The notes: a model not told the origin generated them from the letters alone. A stretch of DNA of 64,000 bases from Sinonovacula constricta (GCA_007844125.1 CM017561.1:62043256-62107255); one strand, 5' to 3'. Numbered from the stretch's first letter, positions 13,101-25,436 are shown. Numbers and translations are program-made.

Positions 13101-13325
13101 TGAGAATTGAATGAAACCAACATATGTAAACACTGGCAAGGGGGAATCGACTATGTCACTAATGTTACAATAAAATAAAGGCCAAACACACACTATAAGT
13201 GATTCATGTTCATTAAAATGCTAAAAAGGCAACAACAACAAAAGAAAGGAAGAAAAATGTACTTACTAGCTGGTGAGGCTGCAGCAAAACTGCAGACAAT
13301 GAAGAACTAAGACCAGACGATACAT
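7141..13325 (-). CDS. Secreted-type CBM14 protein, gene 2 (frameshift in signal exon)
   Basis: Three exons on the minus strand: 13325-13267 (signal peptide), 12288-12220 and 7517-7141 (stop TGA). Donors (GTAAGT, GTATTT) and acceptors (TTTTTCAG, CATTACAG) are canonical. Exons 2 and 3 join in phase 1. They encode one CBM14 domain split at the intron (NPCVPV...NYFIYP then GDNTKFIECD), a Gly/Thr linker, and a second C-terminal domain ending in PRHGN. Exon 1 is homologous to exon 1 of gene 3 but has one extra base: the ATG frame reads MYRLVLVLHC..., while the ancestral frame continues as FFIVCSFAAASPA. Spliced as read, the codon across the junction is TAA. Without the extra base the protein would be 167 residues. 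The gene is therefore either a recent pseudogene or carries a sequence error. Intron 2 holds the 37-bp minisatellite. Confidence 0.72.
7575..11312. repeat. 37-bp minisatellite, about 100 copies, in intron 2 of CBM14 gene 2
   Basis: The unit on the plus strand is close to GATGGATATAGGTTAGAAG followed by AGACGAGAACTAAGNGNA. The period was counted as exactly 37 bp (for example between positions 10381 and 10418). The array spans about 3.74 kb. Variable sites include GGATA/GGAGA, GGTTA/GGCTA and a four-base spacer (CGCA, AGTA, TGCA, AGAA). A 42-bp variant unit (ATACGAGACC then TAAAAGTAGC) occurs at 8231 and again at 9161, exactly 930 bp apart, which equals 24 units of 37 plus one of 42. This shows a higher-order duplication. 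The plus strand is strongly purine-rich. There are no unique spacers, so it is not CRISPR-like. Confidence 0.95.
11313..12219. other. Rest of intron 2 of CBM14 gene 2
   Basis: Non-coding between the minisatellite and exon 2 of gene 2. No domain or repeat was recognised. Confidence 0.5.
12535..12745 (-). mobile_element. tRNA-derived SINE in intron 1 of CBM14 gene 2
   Basis: The minus strand has an A-box-like GCGGCTAGAGTCA and a B box, GTGGGTTCGAAGCCC. A body follows with GACTTTCC, GGTTCTATCTAGTCATTTAT and a terminal TAGCTGGATGTC. The same body motifs occur in the copies at 46765, 49228, 52446 and 53820, so this is one family. Confidence 0.6.
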
Positions 13326-13375
13326 GTTATCTTTTTTGCGAGCGGAGGACGTGTTGGCGGCACTACAGTCAAGCG

Positions 13376-13443
13376 GCACTGAGCAGACTGACGACGCGAA
13401 ACACTTTTATTACGCAATTTGCTGAGGCGTTATCTCGTCTGCT
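13376..13443 (-). promoter_or_regulatory. Core promoter of CBM14 gene 2
   Basis: In the gene's direction the order is: a 20-bp block AGCAGACGAGATAACGCCTC (plus 13424-13443) with a GATA-factor-type core; a TATA-like TAATAAAAGTG (plus 13402-13412); and an initiator-like CTCAGTG (plus 13377-13383) about 30 bases further on. The same order, spacing and 20-bp block recur in front of gene 3. Confidence 0.6.
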
Positions 13444-13449
13444 AAGAGA

Positions 13450-14248
13450 CGGCGGCCAACAAGTTAAATGTGAGATAACGTGTTCGTTTTTTTAAGTTCT
13501 TCTATATATTTTTTTTTTTACATTTACATGCCTTGATAATAAATGTGCGAGAGCTGTTAACGCATTTTACAACTGGCAATGATCGAAATGATGAAAACAC
13601 CTTACTGTACCAAGGTTAGTTAACCTGGTTATTCGTACAGAACAGTGTCTTATAACTGATTAAAATGGCCTAGATGGGTACACATGTATAGTAAACAGTT
13701 GTTAACCATATCTTGAAATTAAGAGACGATGTGGGGGTATATGTTTCGGAATGGTAGTGAACTGCTAGTAAAAAAGTATCAGAGACTCAGCTCACACCTT
13801 CACCTGTCAAGTTTTATTTGTCGGCAGTTCCTTGAGTTCCAGTTCCGATGACTTCTGAGTGGCATGCAGTTGCTTCTAGTGTTATTCTATATAATGTCGC
13901 TACTACAAGATGGCAATAAATGTCGCCGCGCGTCGTTCTTATGATATCATTCCTAGCTAATGACATGAGTGCCAACTCGGGGGTTTGACAAAAGTTTATT
14001 AGCGACAACAAGACAATTTGACAATAAAATAATATTTTTAACATATATGTATGATATTTGTTTATATAAAGGATGTTTCATCATATCCGAACCAATATGT
14101 GTCTTTGTTCTTTATAAATCTATAAAATGCTTTACTGGAAGATTACAAATATACAGTATACAGTATGACGTTCTGTTACTTATATAACACCAGAGGGTTT
14201 TCGTAACACATTTACAATAAAAAATGTCCTAAAAGAATTGCCACACAA
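13450..14248. other. Intergenic, nothing recognised
   Basis: No supported gene or repeat upstream of the gene 2 promoter. One short open frame on each strand has no domain. Confidence 0.5.
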
Positions 14249-14522
14249 ATTAAAATTGGAACTACACTCACGCGCAAGTTAACGTAAAGGGGGTAAAAAC
14301 AGGGAGACGATGCTTTGTAAGAGAAAAATCAACAGTTGCCGCCTTAAAACGGTCTGTTGGCTTAAGGTCGACTGAGGTCACATCAATTAAAATTGGAACT
14401 ACACTCACGCGCAAGTTAATGTAATGGGGGTAAAAACAGGGAGACGATGCTTTGTAAGAGAAAAATCAACAGTTGCCGCCTTAAAACGGTCTGTTGGCTT
14501 AAGGTCGACTGAGGTGTTTAAT
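14249..14522. repeat. Tandem duplication, unit about 137 bp
   Basis: The segment starting ATTAAAATTGGAACTACACT at 14249 is repeated from 14386 almost unchanged. It contains CCGCCTTAAAACGGTCTGTT, which resembles CGCCTTGGAACGGTCAGTC in the repeat at 23479-23750. Both are probably the same interspersed family. Confidence 0.75.
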
Positions 14523-14639
14523 CCTGGATTACGGAGCACTTCAACCTCATACCTTCTGAAGTTGTTTTTTTTTTCTAAAAAAGAAAGAAAAGAAAAAAAT
14601 ATATTAATAAAAATATCTCCTCGAAGTTAAACAACTAGA

Positions 14640-15430
14640 GATCAGCACCTGCACCTGGAGTAAATTTTTGAACAAAGAACATGACGGAGGACTTTTAATG
14701 CAGCTGGGATAAAAGGCATACTCCAAAGTGAGATCAGAGCCAGAGAGGAGGTAAAGAGACAAAGATCTAATGTTGACTAGTCAGTGGGAATAAACTAGAT
14801 TAGACACAGAGCGATAGTATTTACCTTTGTCCCCAATTACAACACCAGCTTCTTCCCCGATCAGCGTATTAACTAGCTCGCACTCTAGAATTTCTACAAA
14901 GATGGGTTCTCATCGGTCCTCATCGAGTCTCCTACCTGCCCCCTGTGCGGTAAGATGCAATCCTTAGATCATGGAACCAGTCGCCATTCCCCCATGGGAT
15001 ACGACAGAGCTTGGTCGAAAGAGAAGTGACAGATGTAATGTAAAGAGAGACAGATCAGAACAAAGCCAAACAGAATATAACCACCGGCAGTTCTTTTCTT
15101 GCAAGAAAGGTGGGACTGCTGCGAAAGAGACCATCTGAAAGTTCGACAACTTACATCATGCTAATGATTGAAACCTAGAAGTAGATCTGGGCAAGATACT
15201 GTCAGGTATTGTGCCAACAAACCGAAGACTGGACATGGTTCCTTGGTCTCAAGTTACCAAGAAGTTTATTGAAAATGAACGCTAAGTTCATTGGGAAACC
15301 AGATGCAGGGAGGAAAAGGTTGATGTATAACGAGCTGCTGGCTGATAATAGGGTAAAAATGTAGCAAATCTGGACGCTGCCTATAGATGGCGGTATAGAG
15401 GATTACTTGCCTATCCTTTGAGATGATTTT
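14640..15430 (+). other. Possible decayed coding sequence, unidentified
   Basis: Several short plus-strand stretches read like protein in shifting frames, for example EVDLGKILSGIVPTNRRLDM then VPWSQVTKKF before a stop near 15283, and KFIGKPDAGRKRLMYNELL from about 15285. Frames are broken by stops and no family was recognised. It could be an old transposon gene or chance. Confidence 0.2.
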
Positions 15431-16101
15431 TACGGTATTGCGAATAACAGGATAGTCACTTGACTGTCCAGAAAACGAGCCAGTTTGCAGACAGGTCCAT
15501 CTGGTAATTGAAGTTGAAAAGAAACAGTAATCATTTTAACCCCGCTATGGAGACACATTAAAAATCCGTGGACTCCCAACATTAGAGTGTTGCGATGTAA
15601 GGGTCGAAACATTTGTTTGAAGGTTGGAATCGGCTGCTGGCATCGGTAGTGAAGACATTGTATATACACACAATAATCTAAATGATTGTTTAGTTATTAG
15701 TTTTGCCCAGTGATTACTGAAAAAGCTGGATCATCATTGTCGTCAATATACAATATCCAGAAATGAATTGAAAAGTGTGTAACCTATGTTGTCATTTAAT
15801 TCATCCGATAAGGATTGCTACGCGTATTTCCGTTGATGGACATTGGACTTTGGTTCCTCAATTCCATCTTTACATGAACAGGCTGCTACAACCATTTAGT
15901 CTTCTCTGGTTATTTTTATCTTGATTCGACAAGTTATTTTAATACATAATCAAGTTCTTCTAATCGAAATAATACCTCTATCTCTCCTTTTTAAACACTA
16001 TGTGGGCATTATTTTTCAATGACGTCACTACTTATCAGAGAAAAGAACAGCGCTTGGACATTTTTATTCAAATAGATCGGTTTTCTTCGTTGCTTGCATT
16101 T

Positions 16102-16215
16102 GAGAAACCCACCAGGAAGTGCCAGGTTAGAGCTTTTTCTTAAACCGGTTTAATCACCCCAGTCGGTCCATATTGTTGTCTGACTGTTCCCAGGCGGTCA
16201 CTGTCGGGTGTTGCC
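16102..16215 (+). repeat. Interspersed repeat, also at 33008-33120
   Basis: Shares AGGAAGT, CAAGGTT/CCAGGTT, GGTTTAA and CACCCCAGTCGGTCCATAT, then a GGCGGT.ACTG stretch, with 33008-33120 in the same orientation. The family was not identified. Confidence 0.55.
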
Positions 16216-19147
16216 TTTATGTTAAATGACTCATCATAGATTTTCTTTCTTACTTTTACGTTTGGCGTGTCAATACATCTGTCCTGTGCCTTTTCAAATG
16301 TTGGTATATGTTGCAATGCTCATACGACTTCGTCATATATTCTTATTATTGAATTAATGGTATATTGTCATTGATCATTCACTTTCCTGAAACATTACGG
16401 TATCCGAAATTTTAAAATATAATATTCCCGGATTTAATGTATTGAAAATGAAACGTAAGACTGTGGCTTGTTTTACCCGAAATGGTTCCCCCTATTGACA
16501 GTTTGTACTTTCATGATACATGCCCTGATCTATGTTGGTTAATAATCTTGAATGAAGTATTTCCCATGTTTTACCGCAAAGATTACGTTTGATTTTGAGA
16601 AATGAAATATGGTTTGTTCAATGACGTTTAATATTATACATACAGTTTAAGGTCGGCAGACCTGACAGGAGCTGCAATAAGGTAAAGAGTATTTATTTTG
16701 TTTACATATTGATAAGGAGCCATATAGATACTGCAAACGTCTAAGAAAATGTGCTCTACAAGAAATGAAATGACATGTTATCTGTAGGTATCCGATATGT
16801 GTGATATCCCTGGTCAATTTGTTAAATCTTACTTTGGGTGTCAAGATAATCATTAAATGTTGCGATTTTTATTGATTACGATATTTCTCAGACCAGAAGA
16901 CAGATGTATTCATTAGAATTCCTCGTGCATCATGGATTTCATGTGCCGTTGTTCCTTTAACCAGAAAATTCAGAATTTTATGTCCAATGCATACCATAAC
17001 TTGCAATTGGACAACAAATCTGCATTAGGCTAGAATATTACTTATAAGAGAATATTTCCAAATTGTTTATTTTCGGGTATACAGTCAGTCCTTTCAATGT
17101 TTATCAATTTTAACAATTTTTGCGTCTATGTTACTTCTTTCTTTAAAACAGTGATTCTTTAGTAAGAAACGAGAACATAAAATTATATACAAAAAAGACT
17201 ATTGTTGAAATTTTGTAATATATTTTTCCAGAATTGATTTATCAAATAATTCGTAGTACTGACAACACACACAGGAATGAAAAGGACAAACACTGTATTT
17301 CAGCGACCGTATACTAGCGGTGCACCTGAACACTTCTGTGGTATGGTAATACAGATACAGTCTGCTTGGCAGACACGATAAGCCAAACAACCATACAATC
17401 GGACAAAACAGCTATACAACGTTCATTTCTAGGGATGTAAATCGAATCCTAAAACAATTTTTCATTGGTGAATGCAGAAGCGGCAGAAACGAGTATTTCT
17501 TCTTTTGAAACACACGGCAATATTATCAATCCGAAATTATCCTTGTAAAGAGAAAGACCAGAAGGGGTGTTTCTTTACTCGGTCAGGGGTACTTTGCAAG
17601 AGAATTCTGTCAATGAAGAATGTTTATGTGACGATGGGCTCTTATGCTTAAGTCTGAAAATAAACATATGTTCTGTTAAAAAAAAATGAAGAATGCTCAT
17701 AAATGTGTGAACAATGTAATTGTTCCTTAACAATTTTTATTATTGTGAACATTTAAACTCTTGTGACAAAACTATACAGTAACCAATCAACGTTAAGAAG
17801 GACTGCAATGTCCCGTTTAATTTACGCATAAATTATTAATTAGTCACCTCAAAGCTGGGTGTCTTTTTGTTACGTGTTGTATTAAGTACAATAACATTTA
17901 CAGTTTAAAGACATTTTGCATAAATAATGACTTATTTGTATTAACATACGACTTGTTGAATTAAAGGAGCTACTTAAGCTTGATTGGGGAGGTCGGATTG
18001 ATGTTAAATTGTGATTGACTGATTATAGCTAAGAGTATCGCATGGACGTTAATGTTAATGTTCTGTTAATCCGAAGCCATAACATATCAATTAGGGACAT
18101 TTAGTTTCCGATACGCAAGTGACCATTATGAACTGTGATAGACTAGTGTCAGGATTACCTGACTGTCGGTAAACTAATAATACACCAACCGATATAAAAA
18201 AGACTTAAAATTGTAAGCTCGTGACGTTTGAATTTTTGTAAGTAAGTAAACCTGTCACGAACAATTAAATAGTTTGTTGATTTACTTTTTTTGTTATTCG
18301 GAGAGAACGTAGCAAAAAAAAAAAACAGAACAGAAAATAACAGAATAAAACAATAACTATGAAGTAGAGAGACAAATGTAGAAAGTAATTTATACAATTA
18401 AAGTTTGCTTGACGGTGACCTACTTGTGTTTTCCAACAAAAAAAGAAGTTGTGGTGACTTGTTATAAAAAGTATGTCCTTATATACTGTATTGCAGTTAT
18501 TGCACACAGATCCCGACCGAAGCTGGGAAGAGTCAGCAACTGCCGTATGTGTGTTAATTGTACGTTGGCAACTTTTTCCACAGCTATATTGTGTGATGTG
18601 ACTGGGTTAAATGGGGGAGGGGGCAGAGAAAGGGCGATGAGCGGTGACGTGATTTCATATAGTTAACCAGATGGCAATAAACCAGTTTCCCAATCGGCAA
18701 TTTTTTTAGGTTTCACGTGACTCAATACATGACAGGTCCCCATTGAAAATAGACGACATCGCAAAGTATCGATCGCTTTCTTTGGATGAACTGCATGCTT
18801 TAATAGTAAAAGACTTTAAGAATTTACTGAACTTAAACATCTTTAGTGTATCGGAATTATGCGACCTATTCTGTCGATTAAAGGCATCTTAAAACCCCTA
18901 TATAAGTGAACACCCCCCCCCCCACCATTTATTGCTCCACCCAGCATGTGAAGGCATCTGTTTTCTGATAAGCCAGGCTGCCACAGTCTGTAACGATCTG
19001 TCTGTCACACAGGTATTGTTCAAGATCCAAGTGTATGTATGCTGTATCCGGGGGTTGAACATAGTCATTCACAGTTTTTAAAGGAAACAGTTGTGAATAT
19101 ACCAATTATGCAATCCTAAGTACCAGAAATTATTCTATCAGTTCTTT

Positions 19148-19226
19148 TTTATTCTTTTATATATATGTATGTTCTATTCTTATATATATATATGTTCTAT
19201 TCTTATATATATATATATGTTCTATT

Positions 19227-19283
<57 letters not shown>

Positions 19284-19290
19284 ATATATA
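19148..19290. repeat. TATA/TTCTAT microsatellite
   Basis: Repeated TGTTCTATTCTTATATATA blocks grade into a long (TA)n run. The reading frame across it is low-complexity and not a gene. Confidence 0.9.
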
Positions 19291-21839
19291 AATCTTTATT
19301 TGTTTTCTTTCTTACTTTGTTGGTTGATTTTGTTATTTCTTATACATTTTCTTATTTCTTTCTTTCATTCTTTAAGTTCTCATATATATTTTAAGTTATA
19401 TTTTATTTTGATTTGTAAAATGTAACAAAACGTATCTAACAAAAGCAATTTAAAAAGTCATTCATTGTCAGAATAATGTCCTTCAGACTCATTTTAAGTC
19501 ATTTTGAATACTAAAACTTGTATCTCTCATGTATTTTCAAAATCAAATATTTAACTATGAAATTCCTTTCGAGATGCCTTTAAATGACGACTTAAACTGT
19601 GCAATGTGCCGTAGACTAAAACTTGTATAGCGATATAATGCTACAATAGAGTTTTACTACGTATACGTAGGGGATAAGTGGTTTTGTGTCTGTGTGTCTG
19701 TGATTGCATTGTAATGAGGCAACTTTTGTTCACACACTTTGTTCAGTTACACACACAAAAATACAATATGTAAAGTTAACCGCATGTATTCTAATAATAC
19801 TTAAAAGCACGCACTTAGATAACAATTTTAATGTCATAGGTAGACGATCAATGCATTATGACTTAATTATTATCATTATAGCGAGTAGGCGAGGGAATGT
19901 TTCACCCACGCACTTCTTTTTAACTTAGTAAGAACACAACCTTTTTCTAGTTTAATCTGAAAACATACTAAACTAACAAAAGAAATCTCTCTTTTTTTCT
20001 TATGTTTTTCAAAGATAAGAGCTCCGCATATGGTAAATCATGTGTCGTATGTGAAGAGCCATATGGCTCGTTAGCTATCCAAGATATATTTCCTGTCAGT
20101 AAGGACATTTACACGTACTGTGTGTACAAGTCTTTTGGTCACTTGAAATTGTTATGTAATCCGAACTGTAGGGGTTGGGTAAAAAATGCCATGACAAAGT
20201 GCTCCGTACGGGGATCAGCTGCTTTGCTCGTATTCCGAACCAATCTAGGTGATATGCGTGTCATATGGCACCCCTTGCCCACCCGACCTACCACGGTTAT
20301 ATCATGTCCACTCTATAACAATAACCAAGGCTAAAAAAGTGACAACGTACAGTACTCGTTTTAGAACACAAGCCATAACTAAAAGTTTTGTCGTTTTTTC
20401 ATTATCAGTGTACAAAAACTCGACTACAAAAATAATTCTGTACAAAATGTTTTACAAGCAATACATGTTAAGTGGAAATTATGGCATCTGGTCAAGCATA
20501 TTTATTAATAGGGTTGTTAAATCTATAGTTAATTATTATAAACGCAAATAGTAATGGGCATACAGGTGACATACGTTTGCGCGAGTAAAAATGTAAACGT
20601 TTTGCCTTTGAATCAATCACCCCAGTTCATCAAAGTACACAGCTACAGCATTTCTACTTGATGCGGAAAACACATATATGTTTTACTTATATAATATATA
20701 CTTGAATTACTTACAAAAATATACTATCAGCAATTAGTTTAGTTGCTTATTTAATTTCACACAAAACCAATTGCTCAGTGTAAAATGATATATTTTTCAA
20801 CACACAGCTAGTTCATCATTTTTCTTTTGAAAAGGAACGCATATGTAAAGTTTAACTGTTACTTTTGTCACTATTCGTGACTTCACAAACTATTTTTGTT
20901 GCTGTGAATTTTCACTTGTGCTGTAATCTTTTCTGACAAAATAAACACGAAGGGTGACGTCCATGTATATAAGGACAATACGGCGACAGATGTGTCGCTA
21001 AATTTTCCTCGCCGTCCATGCACCTGCCAGTGTATGCTGCGGAACACTGCGGGACATTGCAATTACTTTAAAAGTTGTATTATTACACTATACAAATACT
21101 ATATAGTCACCAATTTACCGAAACTTCCAGACCATTCACTATATGAAATCAATTTACCGAACCAGTCCATTACCGTAAATCGCCAATTCCGTCACGTATG
21201 GCCTCGTTCTGAATTTTGCGGGTCACGTGATTCGTTAAAATCGGGAAATTGGGAAAAGAGTCTATTCGTTATCAGGAGACATGGCCCATTTCACTCTATC
21301 CTAGAGCTAGCGCAATCACATATCGCGTCTTAAGTCGTTTGGAGACAATACGATCAACTAAAGAAATACCATATCGAATTTATTTTAAGCTTAACAAAAG
21401 TGATTAAGACTGATGAAATAGTCCAATCCCGAGATACCGGTATTCGAGTATTTGATATTTATTTTGCGCACGATCGAATTTACATTTACTTGCTGATGAT
21501 AGCTAATAACTTAATAAGTATCCTTAACATGTAGTAAGAAGTAAATTGTGTTATTTGGATCAAGGAGAATTTGTCACTACATTCCAGGCAAATATAATGA
21601 TAACACTAATTAGTAGTTGTTAATTAACTATATTTTACTGTAAATAGATATACAACTCAACAATGTTATGGGGTCGTGGTTGATTTTTTTTAAATAACTT
21701 TAAAAATACACATTATATTATTGCCTGTATTGACAGTTGAATTAAACGACCCTCGAGTAGCCACAACAAAACAAAGTTTCGTGTTTTACATGGTATATAA
21801 TTGTCTACTACCCAATACGATACATTCAAACAAATATAT

Positions 21840-24686
21840 TCACTTCCCAACGGGAGCATAAGGGTCGTGTACACATGTCATGACTGCCTGGTTCCATATT
21901 AGATATCGGGGGCAACTCAATATAAACATGTCCCCCCACTGGCTACACTGGATAAAATCGTGGGTGCTCGTAGGGGAGGGAAAATAAAATATGAGGCCAT
22001 GCGTGCAAGGATTGTTAATCGTTGTACTGGCGACTGTATGGTCGATGCCAGTGCTGATTTCAGGCCCATCGAACCTGTAGGTACAGGCCAATCGCTGCTG
22101 GTTCCATATCAGACCGGCGGGACAGGACATAATGGTTGCGTGGCCAGCGAGGTCGCACTCGATAAATTTGGTGTTGTCGCCTGCAACAGACGAATGAGAA
22201 ATAGTATTTGGCATTATGCTAGTTATTGTTTATGTACAAGCAATAGAGAGGTTCAGATTGGATTAAACTAATAAGGGATGAGATGGGATTTGCCGGCATT
22301 TTGCCGATACTGTGCAGCGACATTTCTATCATTATAGTACTGGGGCACTTATGAGGTGCCCAGGGACTGAACCCGTCCAGTCCATAATACTGACGATGAT
22401 GCTGTCCCTTAGCCCCGAGCGTTAAAAGGGAAGCCACTACTACCAACTTTAAAGTCTTTGGTTTGACCCCACAACCTCCCGATCCGCAAACTGACGCTCT
22501 ACCTCTTGAGCTATTGCGGACGGTAAACTAAAAAGGTGTAGAGTAGTAGATGAGAAGCAAGACGAACGTAAAGAAGATAAGAGTGAAATGACTAAGAGGA
22601 AAGGGAATATATATATTATATTATATTATATATATTGCAGACAAGAAAGTGTTCTGACAAGAACTGCTGAATTAGTTCAAACATTAATTTAATACTTTCA
22701 AGAGGGAATACTATATTTAAACAGAAGAATACAAGAGACATTGAGTTGAAACCGAAAACAATAGAAGCAGTAGCAGAGCAGAAACTGTATAAAATAAACA
22801 AGGCAGAATTACCATGGACTGGGAAATAATTTGCCCCCAAGGCGCTCGACGGCATTGAATCACATGGTTGTTCGCGCTCTGAAATGAAATTCGATTTGCG
22901 TAAATGGTACTGTTATATTATAAAATATTAGCTCAGGTTTGTTGAAAGAAGCACGTCGTTTTCGCTAAAGGTTTTAGGGGTTTTCCTTTGAAAATGGGGA
23001 TTGTGGGTTAGAATAAAAACATGGCCGACATTTACTGAAACTGTGAATAAAACACATACTAATCTAGAGCCTTTTGACTTTCTTAATCAAGATCACTGAG
23101 CAGATAATTGCAAATCAGTTATTTTAACAGAAAGAAACGTTAAACATTTCGGATATCATAAGACAATCATGCAGCATTTTGATCTGTTTGCCTACTGCTT
23201 TTATTTGTTTCTAATCGATGCTCAATAGCAAACCACATTTCTTTTGGAGATAATGACATTAAACTTCGAGCTTCCTCATTTCTGAAATTAGTTTCATTTT
23301 ATGTCCGAGTCGTGTCATGGAGTTATGTAAATTCGATGGTTTAAGACGATTGGTCATTTGTGTTTTTCAAGTAAAGCTTAACTGTCATGCTAAACAAATC
23401 AATAACGATAACTTTAACTTGGACATGAAACTTCCTAATAGCGAAATAAGACAAAGAATATATGACAAAATCCTATGAGCATTGCAACATATACCAAACT
23501 CCGAAAAGGCACAAAGGTATTTCACATGCAAGCCAAGTGAAAAGTAAGAACAAATTTGTGAGTAGTCATTTAGCGAAAAGAGCAAACCCGACAGTTATCG
23601 CCTTGGAACGGTCAGTCGGCAATATCGGCATTGCAACATATACTCAAACTTGAAACGGCACAGGACAAAGGTGTTCACACGCAAGCCAAATGTAATGCTA
23701 TAAGAACAAACAGTAACCGCATTGGAACGGTCAGTCAGCGAAAGGGTTCGACTTATACCGGTTTTACAGAACAGAACAGAACAGTATTTTATTAGTTTCA
23801 ACGTGTACATAGTACATAGTTGCAAGATAATTACAATGAATAGTGCTGTCACTGATCATCTAGTCGTTTAAAGTCACAAACACACTAACAGTTTTACAGA
23901 GCTCTAACCTCGCATTTCCTGAGAGGTTTCTTATTTGCAAACAATGAAAAGAAGACCGATATATTTGAGTAAATACTTGCAGATTATTTTGTTAGAGTTT
24001 ACAAAACCACTGCCGAATTTACGAGAACGTTGAAATTTGGTAACTTGACAAGAGATAAAATAAATGTCCATATGCAAAAAACAGGGTGGTTAATTCAGTT
24101 GAATTTTGCGCATATATATCCTTGAATGTACATATGTATTTGTCACGACAAAAGTGTGTATCTTTCAAATCTGCAGAGTATCCATTATAATCTTCGTGAA
24201 CACATGAACGTTATTTCACACACCACTGTTTTGTGTGGCTAGAAAGTAGAATCAAGATTTCAGATTCATATAAATTTAATCACAATTAAAAACACATGAC
24301 CATAATTACTTCCTGAGCAAATAAAAATAAAAGAAATTTTTCTTGATCCGAGAACTATGAAATGTTAGAAAAAACAGACATTTACACAATGAAATAAGAT
24401 TATACGACATATACATTAAATGTGCAGTGAAGAAAAGTGAAGAAAAGGAATATTCTTTTAATTAATGAGTCATTGCGTATATTTTATTATTTCTTTGTCA
24501 TTGTCCGTTAAGAAAAAAAAATGATATAAATTAAATTGTGATTTCTTTTTAAAAAAGATGTAATAATTAAATCCACTATTTATTAATACCAACCCAAAAG
24601 TAACAATCTGAACCTTATCAGTACTTACTAGCTGGCGAGGCAGCAGCCAAGGTGCAGACCAAAACAACTGAGACCAGACGATACAT
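21840..24686 (-). CDS. Secreted CBM14 (peritrophin-A) protein, gene 3
   Basis: Three exons: 24686-24629 (signal peptide MYRLVSVVLVCTLAAASPA), 22878-22813 and 22180-21840. Donors are GTAAGT and GTAATT; acceptors are ATTTCAG and TGTTGCAG. Both introns are phase 1 and the total, 465 nt, is an exact multiple of three (154 residues). The protein has two CBM14 domains. The first is split by intron 2 between NYFPVH and GDNTKFIECD. The second follows a short Thr-rich linker and ends the protein at APVGK. Each domain has four cysteines. Predicted role: extracellular chitin binding. Compared with genes 1 and 4 it lacks the N-terminal domain 1. Gene 2 is its closest paralogue in exon layout, signal exon and promoter. 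The model rests on splice logic, not on transcript data. Confidence 0.8.
22280..22528 (-). mobile_element. tRNA-derived SINE (same family as 47408-47685)
   Basis: Minus-strand head GCAATAGCTCAAGAGGTAGAGC (A box) and GTGGGGTCAAACC (decayed B box), then AAAGTTGGTAGTAGTGGCTT, GCTCGGGGCTA, CATAAGTGCCCC and TATAATGATAGAAATG. All of these blocks occur in the same order in the copy at 47408-47685. It lies in intron 2 of CBM14 gene 3. Confidence 0.8.
22879..24628. other. Intron 1 of CBM14 gene 3
   Basis: Non-coding apart from the tandem repeat listed at 23479-23750. Confidence 0.6.
23479..23750. repeat. Tandem duplication, unit about 149 bp, in intron 1 of gene 3
   Basis: GCATTGCAACATATAC starts at 23479 and again at 23628. 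Each copy ends in a CGCCTTGGAACGGTCAGTC-like block. The block resembles one in the repeat at 14249-14522. Confidence 0.7.
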
Positions 24687-24731
24687 GCTGTTTTGCGAAT
24701 AGACGATATGCTGGCGGCACTACAACTGACG

Positions 24732-24798
24732 GCACTGAGCAGACTGGATATGCGGGCACTTTTATTAAGCAGTCTGCCGAGGCGTTATCTCGTCTGCT
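24732..24798 (-). promoter_or_regulatory. Core promoter of CBM14 gene 3
   Basis: The minus strand carries AGCAGACGAGATAACGCCTC (plus 24779-24798, identical over 20 bp to the gene 2 block), TATA-like TTAATAAAAGTG (plus 24757-24768) and initiator CTCAGTG (plus 24733-24739). The TATA-to-initiator spacing is about 30 bases, and the ATG is about 50 bases further on. Confidence 0.65.
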
Positions 24799-24799
24799 T

Positions 24800-25436
24800 A
24801 GATGGCGGTCAACATATGATGTCACGTGTTTGTTTTGTTGTTGTTTTTTTATCATTGTAAGCTTTTGCAGTTTTTGCTTGAAACATGTTGAGATAATAGA
24901 AGCAAGACTTGTTGGGACTTTGTCCTTATCGACCCTTACGAGCTACAAGGGAATTTGGGAAACTTAATTGGGAAAGATTTGGGGGCTTAATCACACAGTC
25001 CATTTTTATCCGAAGCTCAAATTATCTTTCTAGTTACACGAAATTATGATCTTTTACGTGACAAATAAAACAATGATGTGGATATGCTTACAACTTTTTA
25101 GTTCATATAGTTTCACAGAAGCTGTTACATTTTATCAGACGCAATTATTATTATTATTACATGTATTTAATTCTAAACATATGTAAAACCCTCTCGATTT
25201 TACCAGTTATTTAAATTAACCAGACATAAAAAATAGTTGATGTTTAAATTTAAGATCAGTTGAAACATATTAAAACTATTGAAACAGTGATAAAAACCAA
25301 ACAAAGCTGTATTTCTACAATCTCACTTAAGTCAGATCTTACAAAATGTAAGATTTGATGAAGGCCCGCAAATACCGTCTACAAACAAGAATGGTTACTA
25401 TTTTTATAACAGCCAATCAGATTGCCCTCGGATGTA
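24800..25436. other. Intergenic, nothing recognised
   Basis: AT-rich sequence between the gene 3 promoter and the hairpin element. Confidence 0.5.

Larger units (their letters stand above)
15431..21839. other. Long intergenic stretch, no supported gene
   Basis: Only scattered short ORFs without domains. It holds the repeat at 16102-16215, a run of C at 18908-18922 and a TA-rich microsatellite at 19148-19290. A TATA-like ATGTATATAAGGAC near 20961 has no gene behind it that I can support. Confidence 0.45.

Noticed and set aside
20002..20334. 110-codon plus-strand ORF
   Set aside because: No domain or codon pattern, no neighbouring exon; such lengths occur by chance in this much sequence.
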